Shown here: piece after piece, positions 48,506-56,840 of the stretch
Position numbering within the stretch: position 1 is the first letter of the stretch
Layout of the letters: each line of letters begins with the position of its first letter
Source: Bacteroidales bacterium
GTDB lineage: Bacteria; Bacteroidota; Bacteroidia; Bacteroidales; F082
Length of the DNA stretch: 64,000 nt
Direction of reading: 5' to 3'
Assembly (NCBI GenBank): GCA_016936355.1
Contig: JAFGYB010000008.1
Coordinates: 62,001 to 126,000 of the forward strand
Notes under the pieces: model-generated
Seen by the model: only the letters and a program-made list of their open reading frames with translations
The model's database searches: none
What the model was told of the DNA's origin: nothing
Made by a program: the position numbers and the translations under genes

Positions 48506-49792
48506 TTATACCCAGCCCCTGTCGTGGCAGGCCCGCGCCACCCGGTCAACCGAAATGGCATAGGCAGCGCTGCGCATGGATAAATTGTTTTCCATGGCAA
48601 AATTGCTCACCGACAGAAAGGCATTGGTCATTTTGGTATCTAATTTACTTAAAACTTCCTCTTTCGTCCAAAAATAATTCATATTGCTCTGAACCTGTTC
48701 AAAGTAACTGCACGTCACACCGCCTGCATTGGCCAGGAAATCGGGAATGATGAATACGCCGTTTTTTTCAAAAACGGCCGATGCTTCAGGAGTGGTAGGA
48801 CCGTTGGCCCCTTCCACCACAATCTTTACCTGTTTACTGATTTGGTTTACATTTTCTTCGTTGATTTGATTTTCCAGCGCGGCAGGAATCAGAATATCCA
48901 CCTCCTGTTCGAGCCATTGCTCTCCGGGCAGTACCGAATAACCCAAGTCGGCCGCTTTGCTTTTGTCAATCCCCCCGAACGAATTGGAAATGGAACGCAA
49001 CTCCTCCAGGTTCACCCCTTCTTTTTTCGCGAAAGCATAGGATGTTTGGTCTTTTTGATCCCAGGCAGAAACACAAACCACCGTTCCGCCTAATTGCAAA
49101 TACAATTCGATGGCATATTGCGACACGTTGCCAAAACCCTGCACACTGGCCGTGGTGTTGCCCGGGTCCATATTCAGTTCCTTCAGCGCTTCCCTGAGGG
49201 TAATGATCGCACCATAACCGGTAGCTTCGGTACGTCCCAGCGAACCCCCCATACCCACCGGCTTGCCGGTGATGGCACCGGGATATCTTCCGCCGGTCAG
49301 CGTTTCGTATTCGTCCAGCATCCACAACATATGTTGCGCGTTGGTCATCACATCAGGCGCCGGAATATCCATGTTCGGGCCGATGTTTTTATACACCTGC
49401 CTGACCCAGCCCCGGCACAGCCTTTCCTGTTCATCGCCACTCAGATTGTGCGGATCGCAAACCACACCGCCTTTTCCACCACCCAGCGGAATATCAGCCA
49501 CCGCCGTCTTCCAGGTCATCCACATCGACAACGCCCTGACAGTATCCACCGTTTCCTGGGGGTGAAAACGCAACCCGCCTTTGGCAGGACCGCGGGCATC
49601 ATTATGCTGAATGCGGAAACCTTTAAACACCTGTATTTTTCCATTGTCCATTTTGACAGGAATTAAAAAATGGAACTCTCTGATGGGATTTCTGAGCAAT
49701 GCTCTGGTCGCGTCATCCAGGCCGAGCAAATCTGCGGCACTGTCAAACTGGGCTTGCGCCACGTGGAAAGGATTGTAATTCACTGATTTCAT
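48506..49792 (-). CDS. Glutamate dehydrogenase (Glu/Leu/Phe/Val family)
   Basis: The product interconverts glutamate and 2-oxoglutarate with NAD(P)H. GPAKGGLRFHP holds substrate-binding Lys, and PLGGGKGGVVCDP the catalytic Lys. APDVMTNAQHMLWMLDEY and GKPVGMGGSLGRTEATGYG are family blocks. ASVQGFGNVSQYAIELY is the cofactor loop and VEGANGPTTPEA follows. The start at 49792 (428 residues) leaves MKSVNYNPFHVAQ, a normal N-terminus; a frame start at 49825 adds 11 residues. A well-matched promoter lies at 49859-49888. Some Bacteroidota keep two such enzymes, and the cofactor is not assigned. Confidence 0.93.
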   Translation of the reverse strand: MKSVNYNPFHVAQAQFDSAADLLGLDDATRALLRNPIREFHFLIPVKMDNGKIQVFKGFRIQHNDARGPAKGGLRFHPQETVDTVRALSMWMTWKTAVADIPLGGGKGGVVCDPHNLSGDEQERLCRGWVRQVYKNIGPNMDIPAPDVMTNAQHMLWMLDEYETLTGGRYPGAITGKPVGMGGSLGRTEATGYGAIITLREALKELNMDPGNTTASVQGFGNVSQYAIELYLQLGGTVVCVSAWDQKDQTSYAFAKKEGVNLEELRSISNSFGGIDKSKAADLGYSVLPGEQWLEQEVDILIPAALENQINEENVNQISKQVKIVVEGANGPTTPEASAVFEKNGVFIIPDFLANAGGVTCSYFEQVQSNMNYFWTKEEVLSKLDTKMTNAFLSVSNFAMENNLSMRSAAYAISVDRVARACHDRGWV

Positions 49793-49858
49793 GTCCCTAA
49801 ATTTTTTATTTAAAAATGCTAACAAACACCACTAAATCCACCTCACTTTGCTTCCTTT

Positions 49859-49888
49859 CAAAGATACTAATTATCCCTATTTTTTCAA
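49859..49888 (-). promoter_or_regulatory. Promoter of glutamate dehydrogenase
   Basis: On the minus strand TTG (49886-49888), 19 bases and TATCTTTG (49859-49866) give a full match to TTG-N19-TAnnTTTG. Transcription would start near 49853, about 60 bases before the ATG. Confidence 0.65.
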
Positions 49889-50075
49889 TCAAAAATCGAA
49901 GAATAATTTTTTGATTTGCAACTATTTAGACTCATTCTTTCCGTCGTAGAATATTTTTTTACGACACCCCCTTCAGGACCAAAAAAGAAGGTGTTTTTCA
50001 TGAAAAAAAGACGTTATTCAGAAAAAATCCATTTCGTAGCAAAACCGGACATCCAATTTTGATATTAACAGCCTC

Positions 50076-50106
50076 AAAAAAAAATCCGGGACGCATTGTC
50101 CCGGAT
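50076..50106 (-). terminator. Terminator of the CGGC-domain gene
   Basis: ATCCGGGAC (50084-50092) and GTCCCGGAT (50098-50106) form a nine-base stem with a five-base loop, followed on the minus strand by a run of eight T (complement of 50076-50083). It lies 28 bases past the stop at 50134. Confidence 0.82.
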
Positions 50107-50133
50107 CAAAAAAACCAACAGAGCAGAGATAGA

Positions 50134-50577
50134 TCAGTCGTACCGAAGCCTTGTTTTCTTATCGGTTAACGTTGGCTGTATGGATTCCTGTAAGAAAGCT
50201 GTGTTCCAGGTATCCAGTTTTTGATGAGTCAAAAAATATTTTTGAGGAATCGGATGCGTTCCGAAAACAACCTGCATTCCATAGTTCTCAGGAATAAATT
50301 TTGCAAAGTGTTCCATATAAGGACAGGGCGGATAACCCACCAAAAAACCGGTGGCAAAATGCACATGGGTTACCCCGTTTTTTTTCATTTCCTCAGGCGC
50401 ATATTCAATATTGCCTCCCGGACAACCGCCGCATGTCGTGTACCCGGCCAGTTCCACTTCTTTATTTTGATACCGTTCAAAAGCTCCTTCCCGCTTTTGA
50501 AGTGCCCTAAAACACTTTCCGCCGGCACAAGTACGATAGCGGTCGCATATGATAATTCCAATTTTTATTTTTTCCAT
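50134..50577 (-). CDS. CGGC domain protein
   Basis: This is a 147-residue soluble protein. IGIIICDRYRTCAGGKCFRAL and GYTTCGGCPGGNIEY are the conserved cysteine groups, and GFLVGYPPCPYMEHF carries a further Cys. The CGGC domain is thought to bind a metal ion. No enzymatic role is established. It stands alone, with its own terminator and a promoter that contains a palindrome (50736-50767). Location beside the sulfur and Qmo-like genes suggests a redox or metal link, which is inference. Confidence 0.82.
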   Translation of the reverse strand: MEKIKIGIIICDRYRTCAGGKCFRALQKREGAFERYQNKEVELAGYTTCGGCPGGNIEYAPEEMKKNGVTHVHFATGFLVGYPPCPYMEHFAKFIPENYGMQVVFGTHPIPQKYFLTHQKLDTWNTAFLQESIQPTLTDKKTRLRYD

Positions 50578-50994
50578 TTCTTTATCTTATAGTTTCTAAC
50601 ACAAATTATAGCTACAATTGATTCTATTCCAATTATTTCATCCCGGTTGAATGCCACCCATAACTTTGTCCTTCTTTTCCCTGATACCATCCCCATCCAA
50701 TTCCGGCACCTGATACATGATGTAACAGTTTCCTACAAATATAATGAACTATTGTTCATTATCTCAATCATTTTTCATGTTTTTTTATCAAAAAAACGAA
50801 ACAAACAAAGGATAACAATGTAAATCAAATTTGCCCTTCATCAGGAAGAGAATGATCATGGATAATGAATTAAAAAATAAGGTTTCCCGGATGTATGAAC
50901 CACTTAAAAAATGCGATCTTCGCCTGCCAAACTCCACAAAGAATCCGGCACCCCGAAGGACACCGGATCCAAAAACCTAACTAAGCAGAAAATA
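50578..50994. other. Intergenic region upstream of the CGGC gene
   Basis: These 417 bases hold no gene that I can support. They contain a minus-strand promoter with an embedded palindrome (50736-50767). The remaining part toward 50994 is unremarkable; the qmoC-like gene ends at 50995 with no obvious terminator hairpin after it. Confidence 0.6.
50736..50767 (-). promoter_or_regulatory. Promoter with embedded operator palindrome
   Basis: On the minus strand TTG (50765-50767), 21 bases and TATATTTG (50736-50743) form a promoter. Between them lies ATAATGAAC-TATT-GTTCATTAT (50741-50762), a perfect nine-base inverted repeat in the style of TetR-type operators. A bound protein would block RNA polymerase. 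The next gene is the CGGC protein, about 150 bases downstream. Confidence 0.5.
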
Positions 50995-52047
50995 TCAGTT
51001 GGCAGCCAACTTGATTTCTTGAAAATACATGGCAAACGAGCGGTAGAGAAAATGGGTCCACTTCCCGAAAGGCACAATCAGCAGGGCCCACTGAACCAGC
51101 ACGATCAACTGCAGCATAAAGAGCCACATGTTTTGTTGCAGCACATTCAGATCAATAAACAACCGCACCAGGAAAGAAAACAGCCCCATCAAAAACAACC
51201 AGACCACAAAGAACCAGTCGCTGGAATGGGAATGTTTACTGATTTCATGGTCCTTTTGAATTCTCCGACGGACAAAATCGAAAGTCACCACAAAAATAAC
51301 GGCACTCTCGAAATAGCCCAACACGATGATAAACATGCTTTGGGTGGAAAACCAGTCCAGAAATACCGTGGTAAACAGCAGGCTCAGATAGCCCAGCACC
51401 AGGATGAAATGTTCGAACCAGCGAAATTGGTTGTCGTCGCAACCCAAGGCCCTCTTTTGGGTAAACATATGCACCAGCAAATCCCGTAAACAGGTAAAGT
51501 ACGTTTTCAATCCGGCCTCCGTTCCCGGTTTCCTGACCGTTTGATACCACATATGAATGATATTCGGCAACAAGATCACCGAGGCCACCAGGGCGATGGC
51601 ACCCATCTCAAAGTAATGACCGTAATGCAACAGGTCGGCCATGCGAAAGTCCATGGAAAAACCAAAGGCGATCACAGCCAAAGCCAACACGAGAAACCCG
51701 GTAACAGAGGCTCCCAGCGATTTGTACAACAAACCGGAGAAACCGGTCCAGTCGTATTGGGCCGTCAGCCAGCGCCGCAACGACATCATCAACTCGCCGG
51801 GATTGGCTTCGCGGGGACAAGTAGTGCTGCATTCGCCGCAGTAATAACACAGCCAGGGATCCAGCGAAGCCTGAATTTCACCTTCCAGGCCCAGTACACT
51901 GTAGCGCACCATTTTCCGGGGAAACGAATTGTCTTCATCGGACAGGGTACATACTGCCGTGCAGTTCCCGCAATTGTAACAGGCATTGGCGTCAAAAGCA
52001 CCGTATTTTTTCAGCTCGTCGCTAAACTCAGGATTAATTCTTGCCAT
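50995..52047 (-). CDS. qmoC: QmoC-like membrane subunit (HdrC-HdrE fusion)
   Basis: The 350-residue protein has two halves. The N-terminal half is HdrC-like with two 4Fe-4S sites, ACYNCGNCTAVC and LCYYCGECSTTCP. The C-terminal half has six spans and His residues that fit a b-type cytochrome as in HdrE/NarI (HYGHYFEMG, FEHFILVLGY). This layout is that of QmoC, which passes electrons between the quinone pool and the flavoprotein subunits. The ATG at 52047 lies inside the end of the upstream gene (14-base overlap); an open frame to 52095 adds 16 unlikely residues. It is the last gene of the eight-gene run from 57260. Confidence 0.9.
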   Translation of the reverse strand: MARINPEFSDELKKYGAFDANACYNCGNCTAVCTLSDEDNSFPRKMVRYSVLGLEGEIQASLDPWLCYYCGECSTTCPREANPGELMMSLRRWLTAQYDWTGFSGLLYKSLGASVTGFLVLALAVIAFGFSMDFRMADLLHYGHYFEMGAIALVASVILLPNIIHMWYQTVRKPGTEAGLKTYFTCLRDLLVHMFTQKRALGCDDNQFRWFEHFILVLGYLSLLFTTVFLDWFSTQSMFIIVLGYFESAVIFVVTFDFVRRRIQKDHEISKHSHSSDWFFVVWLFLMGLFSFLVRLFIDLNVLQQNMWLFMLQLIVLVQWALLIVPFGKWTHFLYRSFAMYFQEIKLAAN

Positions 52048-52324
52048 TGCTCTTGATTTTGTAATAAAAATACTCGTCCATATCGTCAATATCATCGGGT
52101 GCTACCTGCCCGTATTTCACCAGACTCATCAGTTGATACACCACGTCCTCTTTGGGCATATTCAGTTCCATAGCCAGTTCGGGAATGGTTTTGTGTACTT
52201 CTTTTAAAGCATTTAAAATTGCTTTTTTTGTCTTGGTAAAGCTTTTCAACTGTTCCGTCACTTCTTTGGGAACCGGTCGCTTTTCCTTCAGGTATTTTGC
52301 CGTCTTCCCTTTTTCTATTTCCAT
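52034..52324 (-). CDS. Small winged-helix-like protein of the Qmo/Hdr cluster
   Basis: This 96-residue protein is basic at the N-terminus and acidic at the C-terminus. The middle, KKAILNALKEVHKTIPELAMELNMPKEDVVYQLMSLVKYGQV, reads as a winged helix-turn-helix. It has no cysteine. I recall similar small proteins beside Hdr/Qmo-like genes in other phyla, but their role is not established. Placement between hdrA and qmoC with an overlap suggests a structural subunit or regulator of that complex. This is inference. Confidence 0.75.
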   Translation of the reverse strand: MEIEKGKTAKYLKEKRPVPKEVTEQLKSFTKTKKAILNALKEVHKTIPELAMELNMPKEDVVYQLMSLVKYGQVAPDDIDDMDEYFYYKIKSNGKN

Positions 52325-52334
52325 GATCGTCGTT

Positions 52335-54269
52335 TTAAATATTGGGTATCAATGCATCAATCATACTTTCCATATCCACATCGGACAAGCCGATCAGATC
52401 CAGGGCATTCTCTGGGCAAACAGGCAAACACATCCCGCAGCCTTTGCAAACCGAGGCATTCACATGAGCAATGGAGTTTCCGTTTTGTCCCACCCGATCG
52501 ATGGCACTGAACGGACAGGCTTCTTCACATTTTCCACACCAGCTACAGGCACTTGTATCTACTTTGGCTACCGTAGGTTCCAGTTCCAGTGCTCCGGAAG
52601 CCACCAGCGAAAACGACTTGGTAGCCGCTGCCAGTGCTGAGTTCATGGACTCCATGATGTTCTTGGGTCCCTGACCGGCTCCGGCAATGGTCACCCCGTC
52701 GATGACGGTTTCCACCGGACGCAGCTTCATATGGATTTCATTGAAGAACTTATCACGACCGCGGGGGATCTTCAGCAAACTTCCGATGGAATTGTCTTTT
52801 CTGGGAACCATACCTGTTACCAGAACCACCAGATCAGCCACCACTTCCAGCTCCTTATCCGCCGTCAGCACATCTTTGATTTTCACAATCGTTTGCCCGT
52901 TTCGGTTTTCCACAACCGGAGGATCGTGTTCAAACGACTGGAGGTATATATCCCCCAGACGGGAAGATTCGTCGTACCACACTTCCGCTTTGCCATAGGT
53001 ACGGATACCCCGGTTGAAATGGAAGTTGTGGATGTTTTTGTATTTCTTCTTTACCGTGATGGCCGTGTGGATGTTGGAAGTACAACAGTATCTTGAGCAA
53101 TATTTATTCTCCCCGTCCACCTGACGGCTGCCCACACAGTAGATGTAGGCAATGTTTTTTATTTCTTTGCCTTTGTAAGTGAGTTTATCAACACAATAAT
53201 GTACGATCCGTTTGAATTGAGGTAACGTGACCACATTATCCATTTCACCATAACCAAATTCACCCGGTTTGGGTTCATAGGGATCGAAACCGGTAGCCAC
53301 TAAAACAGAACCCACCTTTAAATTGATGATTTCTTCTTTCTGACTCAAGTCGATGCTATCACATACTTTTTCACATGCACCGCAACGGGTACAGTTTTTC
53401 ATGTCGATGGCCGGCAACTGCGGATATTCGCTGGGATAGTTATGGTAAATGGCTTTCCGCATGGTAATATTGAAATTGAACTCATCGGGAACCTCCACCG
53501 GACAAACCTCAATGGCCTTTTTCAACGCACCCGGATCGCACTGTAGTTTGAAATGACGTGGCGTAACTTTCACTTTCAGTGAAAAGTTCCCCACACTTCC
53601 GCTGTATTCGGCCAATTCTGCTCCGGTAAACAGGGTCACATGTTTGTGTTTCATTACCTCGTCATACAAACGGGTCACCAGTTCTTTCCCGGTTTCGGGA
53701 GTAATACAAAGGTCATCCCATTGCGAAACACGTCCCCCCACAAAAAATTCGCGTTCAATCAGAAAGACTTCCGATCCGGCTTCAGCCAGCTCAATGGCCG
53801 CCCGCATTCCGGCCACCCCGGCACCGATGACAGCCACCGCTTTTACTGACTCAACCTTTACCGGTTCCAGCGCCTCGGCATTCCGAACCTTGGCAATGGC
53901 CGACTTCACAAGCTTAATAGCCTTCTCGGTAGCCCCCGGTTTATTATCAGAATGGGCCCAGGAACCCTGTTCCCGGATGTTGGCATGTACATAATTGTAC
54001 TTGTTCAGTCCGGCACGTTCGGCTACCGCCCTGAACGTGAGCAGATGCAACTTGGGAGAACAGGAAGCCACCACAATTCCATCCAGATGCTGGTCTTTGA
54101 TGTCGTCCACCATTTCCTGCTGGTTGGAGTCGGCACAGGCAAACAGGGTAGTTTTCGACAGCAATACTCCCGCTTCACTTTCCACCGACTGCCGCACTTT
54201 TTCCACATCCACGTAGTCGGAGATATTACCACCGCAGTGGCAAATATATACCCCTATTTTTTTGTTCAT
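52335..54269 (-). CDS. HdrA/QmoB-like iron-sulfur flavoprotein
   Basis: The 644-residue FAD protein belongs to the HdrA family. GVYICHCGGNISDYVDVEKV and IVVASCSPKLHLLTFRAVAERAGL form the N-terminal cluster domain. AVIGAGVAGMRAAIELAEAG is the FAD loop. NCTRCGACEKVC gives an inserted 4Fe-4S site and CSWCGKCEEACP with CKGCGMCLPVCP give two C-terminal ones. In Qmo such subunits pass electrons from cytoplasmic partners to QmoC. Unlike typical QmoB there is no C-terminal MvhD part; that is a separate gene here (55579-55986). It overlaps the upstream hdrA-like gene by four bases. Confidence 0.88.
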   Translation of the reverse strand: MNKKIGVYICHCGGNISDYVDVEKVRQSVESEAGVLLSKTTLFACADSNQQEMVDDIKDQHLDGIVVASCSPKLHLLTFRAVAERAGLNKYNYVHANIREQGSWAHSDNKPGATEKAIKLVKSAIAKVRNAEALEPVKVESVKAVAVIGAGVAGMRAAIELAEAGSEVFLIEREFFVGGRVSQWDDLCITPETGKELVTRLYDEVMKHKHVTLFTGAELAEYSGSVGNFSLKVKVTPRHFKLQCDPGALKKAIEVCPVEVPDEFNFNITMRKAIYHNYPSEYPQLPAIDMKNCTRCGACEKVCDSIDLSQKEEIINLKVGSVLVATGFDPYEPKPGEFGYGEMDNVVTLPQFKRIVHYCVDKLTYKGKEIKNIAYIYCVGSRQVDGENKYCSRYCCTSNIHTAITVKKKYKNIHNFHFNRGIRTYGKAEVWYDESSRLGDIYLQSFEHDPPVVENRNGQTIVKIKDVLTADKELEVVADLVVLVTGMVPRKDNSIGSLLKIPRGRDKFFNEIHMKLRPVETVIDGVTIAGAGQGPKNIMESMNSALAAATKSFSLVASGALELEPTVAKVDTSACSWCGKCEEACPFSAIDRVGQNGNSIAHVNASVCKGCGMCLPVCPENALDLIGLSDVDMESMIDALIPNI

Positions 54270-55579
54270 AATGTGCCCCTCCTTAAATAACTGGTGGTTT
54301 CAGCTGAAGCAGCTCCTCCCGACAAAATGGAATCGGGAATATCCATGGGTCCCGAAGCTGTTCCGGCTACAAAAACCCCGTCGATACTGGTTTTTGCCGG
54401 GCTGGCCAGCATATCCGACTGTTGAACAAAGTTGAACGGGTCCAGTTCCAGTTTTTCATTTTCAAATACATCGGCAATCCCCTGGTTGGGCAAAATACCC
54501 ACCGAAAGCACTACCATATCGTGTTCGGCTTCTTTCACCACTCCGGCTTCAATATCTTCGTACCGCAGAATCAAATTGCCGTTTTCTTTTTCCGAAATTT
54601 TCCCCACTTTTCCCTTGATGAATTCCACCCCCATATCCTGTGCCTGGGCATAAAACTCATTAAATCCTTTTCCAAAAGCACGGATGTGTAAATAATAAAT
54701 GGTAATATCCGCCATGGGCAAGGCACCCATCAGCAACTGGGCCTGTTTGATGGAATACATGCAGCACACCTGCGAACAAATGGGATTGCCCACCGATTTG
54801 TCCCGTGATCCGGTACACAACACATAGGCAATGTTATCGGGCAATTTCCCGTCGCCGGGTCGCAGGATCGTATTGAACGGCCGGGTGGGTGCCAGTTGTC
54901 GTTCCATCTGCATGGAAGTGATGATGTTTTTAAACCTTCCGTACCCGTATCGTGGAATCTTCAACGGATCAAACAAATTGAATCCTGTAGCCACCACCAC
55001 CGACCTGGCTTTCACCAGGTATTCCTCTTCCGTTTGGGTAAAATCGATACACTTGGTAGGACAGGCCCGTTCGCAGGCTCCGCACAAAGTACAGTTTTCA
55101 ATGTCAATGGCAGCAGCCCTCGGGCTGGCAATACTGAAAGGGATATACGCAGCTTTTCTGCCCACCATACCGTACTGATATTGATCTGAAACACTCACCG
55201 GACACACATCTTCACACAGCTGACAACCGGTACAATCAGCCACATGCACATAACGGGGCTTTTGCAGCACATCCACCTCAAACCGGTGTTCGCCCAGTTT
55301 GTTGATCTTTTTTACTTCCGCACCGGTTAAAATGGTGATGTTCTTGTGCCGGGCAATTTCCGAAACCTTTGGAGTGGTAATACAGGCCGCACAATCGAGG
55401 GTTGGGAAAACTTTGCTCAGCATGATCATTTTCCCACCGATGGTCAGATCTTTTTCCACCAGCAACACCTGATAACCCAGGTTCGCCAGGTTCAGGGCCG
55501 ATTCACCACCGGCGATTCCTCCTCCTACAACCAGTGCATCGTATTCCAGTATTTTCTTCTTGGTTTCCTCCATAATCAT
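54266..55579 (-). CDS. HdrA/QmoA-like iron-sulfur flavoprotein
   Basis: This is a 437-residue HdrA homologue of the short QmoA type. DALVVGGGIAGGESALNLANLGY and the GGKM loop bind FAD. LDCAACITTPKV lies near the flavin. CTGCQLCEDVCPVSV and CTLCGACERACPTKC give two 4Fe-4S clusters. PICSQVCCMYS is the cysteine-rich HdrA patch. An in-frame Met also occurs at residue 3. The gene overlaps both neighbours by one to four bases, so the subunits should be made in fixed ratio with the MvhD and QmoB-like proteins. Confidence 0.88.
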   Translation of the reverse strand: MIMEETKKKILEYDALVVGGGIAGGESALNLANLGYQVLLVEKDLTIGGKMIMLSKVFPTLDCAACITTPKVSEIARHKNITILTGAEVKKINKLGEHRFEVDVLQKPRYVHVADCTGCQLCEDVCPVSVSDQYQYGMVGRKAAYIPFSIASPRAAAIDIENCTLCGACERACPTKCIDFTQTEEEYLVKARSVVVATGFNLFDPLKIPRYGYGRFKNIITSMQMERQLAPTRPFNTILRPGDGKLPDNIAYVLCTGSRDKSVGNPICSQVCCMYSIKQAQLLMGALPMADITIYYLHIRAFGKGFNEFYAQAQDMGVEFIKGKVGKISEKENGNLILRYEDIEAGVVKEAEHDMVVLSVGILPNQGIADVFENEKLELDPFNFVQQSDMLASPAKTSIDGVFVAGTASGPMDIPDSILSGGAASAETTSYLRRGTL

Positions 55580-55986
55580 TAATTTGAAGGTTTACTTAAA
55601 TATTCAGTAAAACTTTTTACATGTCTTACAAAAGGCTCGCTGCAAACGGAACAGATCGCAGCCATTTTCAAACGGGCCGGGTCCATCCCTTTTTCTTTCA
55701 TCATTTGCTGGGTCATACTGACAATGGCCCCCGTTTTTTCGGTACACGATTCTCCGTAAGGACAGTCAGTACCGTCGGCGGCGATAAACACTCCGTCGAA
55801 ACCCTGTTCCAGCGCATGCAGTATCCAGCGGGGTTTGATGGCACTGGAACAAGGTACCGGGAGCGTATACACCGTAGGCGGATAATGTAATTTTAACAAC
55901 CCCGCCATGTCAATGGCCGGATCGGAGATTTTTTCCGTGGAAAAAACCAGGATCTTAGGGCTGCTAGTTACGTTTCCCAAAGCCAT
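55579..55986 (-). CDS. MvhD/HdrA-associated iron-sulfur subunit
   Basis: The 135-residue protein of the MvhD (methyl-viologen-reducing hydrogenase delta) family usually carries a 2Fe-2S cluster and links a partner dehydrogenase to HdrA. KILVFSTEKISDPAIDMAGL, VPCSSAIKPRWILHALEQGFDGVFIAADGTDCPYGESC and ICSVCSEPFVRHV contain the conserved cysteines. In sulfate reducers this domain is often fused to QmoB; here it is free. The electron partner is not in the window. It overlaps the hdrA-like gene by one base and follows tusA by one base. Confidence 0.85.
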   Translation of the reverse strand: MALGNVTSSPKILVFSTEKISDPAIDMAGLLKLHYPPTVYTLPVPCSSAIKPRWILHALEQGFDGVFIAADGTDCPYGESCTEKTGAIVSMTQQMMKEKGMDPARLKMAAICSVCSEPFVRHVKSFTEYLSKPSN

Positions 55987-55987
55987 G

Positions 55988-56236
55988 TTACTTTCTTAAA
56001 AAGATTTTGTAATAACCGGCTTCTTCAAGAGTTCCCAGATATTCGTACCCTTTTTTGGTACACCATTTGGGAATGTCGCGACGGGTCCCTTCATCGGCTG
56101 AAAGCACTTCCATCACCTGACCGTTTTCAATTTCTCCAATGGCTTTTTTCGCAGCCAACAGAGGTCCCGGACAAGAGGTACCGCGTGCATCGACCGATTT
56201 GTCCACTTTGATGTTTGTTAAATCTTCTGTCATCAT
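55988..56236 (-). CDS. TusA family sulfurtransferase/carrier
   Basis: This is an 82-residue TusA/SirA-fold protein. VDARGTSCPGPLLAAKKAI includes the Cys-Pro-x-Pro motif, whose Cys carries persulfide sulfur. I start at 56236 (MMTEDLTNIKVDKS) because the upstream frame to 56332 would overlap the preceding gene and shows no family match. TusA proteins accept sulfur from rhodanese or DsrE2-like proteins, and a DsrE2-type gene is directly upstream. Placement at the head of the Qmo/Hdr genes implies delivery of sulfur to, or from, that complex. Confidence 0.93.
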   Translation of the reverse strand: MMTEDLTNIKVDKSVDARGTSCPGPLLAAKKAIGEIENGQVMEVLSADEGTRRDIPKWCTKKGYEYLGTLEEAGYYKIFLRK

Positions 56237-56271
56237 GATTTTGACTTTTAAAATTTGAAAAAAACTGTTTT

Positions 56272-56820
56272 TTAAATAAATAATTGAATACTGCTTTCTC
56301 CTGCATCTGCCAGAAAAGTAGCCACACCGCAATAACTCAGATCGGGATAATCAATCATTTCCTCTTTTTTGAAACCCATTAAATCCATGGACATTTCGCA
56401 GATATTGATCTTCACACCCAATTCAGCTGCTGTGGATAGCAATTCTTCAGGCGATGTGACATTTTTTTCTTTCATTAATCCTCTTATCATGTCTCTGCCG
56501 ATTCCCTCCATATTCATTTTGGAAAGTTTCAACTGCTCTGTACCATGAGGAAGCATAGATCCAAACATTCTTGATTTCATGTCTTTACCCTTTATTTTCT
56601 TATTCTTATCCCTCAAAGCGCTGATAGCCCAAAAAGTGAAAAAGAGCCTTACTTCCGTATCCATTGCAGCAGCGCCAACCGAAATGATTAACGCAGCCAG
56701 TATTTTATCCAGATCGTTGGAGAACACAACCATAGAAAGACAATCCTTTCTCTGGTCTTTTAATTCCCGGAGTTGTTTCTCCAGTGTTTCAACTCTTTGT
56801 TCTAAGCTGATTTCAGACAT
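56272..56820 (-). CDS. DsrE2-like family protein
   Basis: This 182-residue DsrE superfamily protein has an N-terminal coiled-coil stretch (VETLEKQLRELKDQRKD) and then SMVVFSNDLDKILAALIISVGAAAMDTEVRLFFTFWAI, typical of the DsrE2/DrsH group. The active-type Cys is in INICEMSMDLMG, with others in KDCLSM and YCGVATF. This group delivers sulfane sulfur to TusA in sulfur oxidisers, and here the tusA gene follows 35 bases later. It is the second gene of the run. Confidence 0.87.
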   Translation of the reverse strand: MSEISLEQRVETLEKQLRELKDQRKDCLSMVVFSNDLDKILAALIISVGAAAMDTEVRLFFTFWAISALRDKNKKIKGKDMKSRMFGSMLPHGTEQLKLSKMNMEGIGRDMIRGLMKEKNVTSPEELLSTAAELGVKINICEMSMDLMGFKKEEMIDYPDLSYCGVATFLADAGESSIQLFI

Positions 56821-56840
56821 GATAGTTGTGATCAGATGTT

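Larger units (their letters stand above)
49793..50133. other. Intergenic region upstream of glutamate dehydrogenase
   Basis: These 341 AT-rich bases hold no gene. They contain the gdh promoter (49859-49888) and the terminator of the CGGC-protein gene (50076-50106). Nothing else stands out. Confidence 0.7.

Noticed and set aside
56237-56332. N-terminal extension of tusA
   Set aside because: It would overlap the DsrE2-like gene, and TusA proteins normally begin close to the start chosen.
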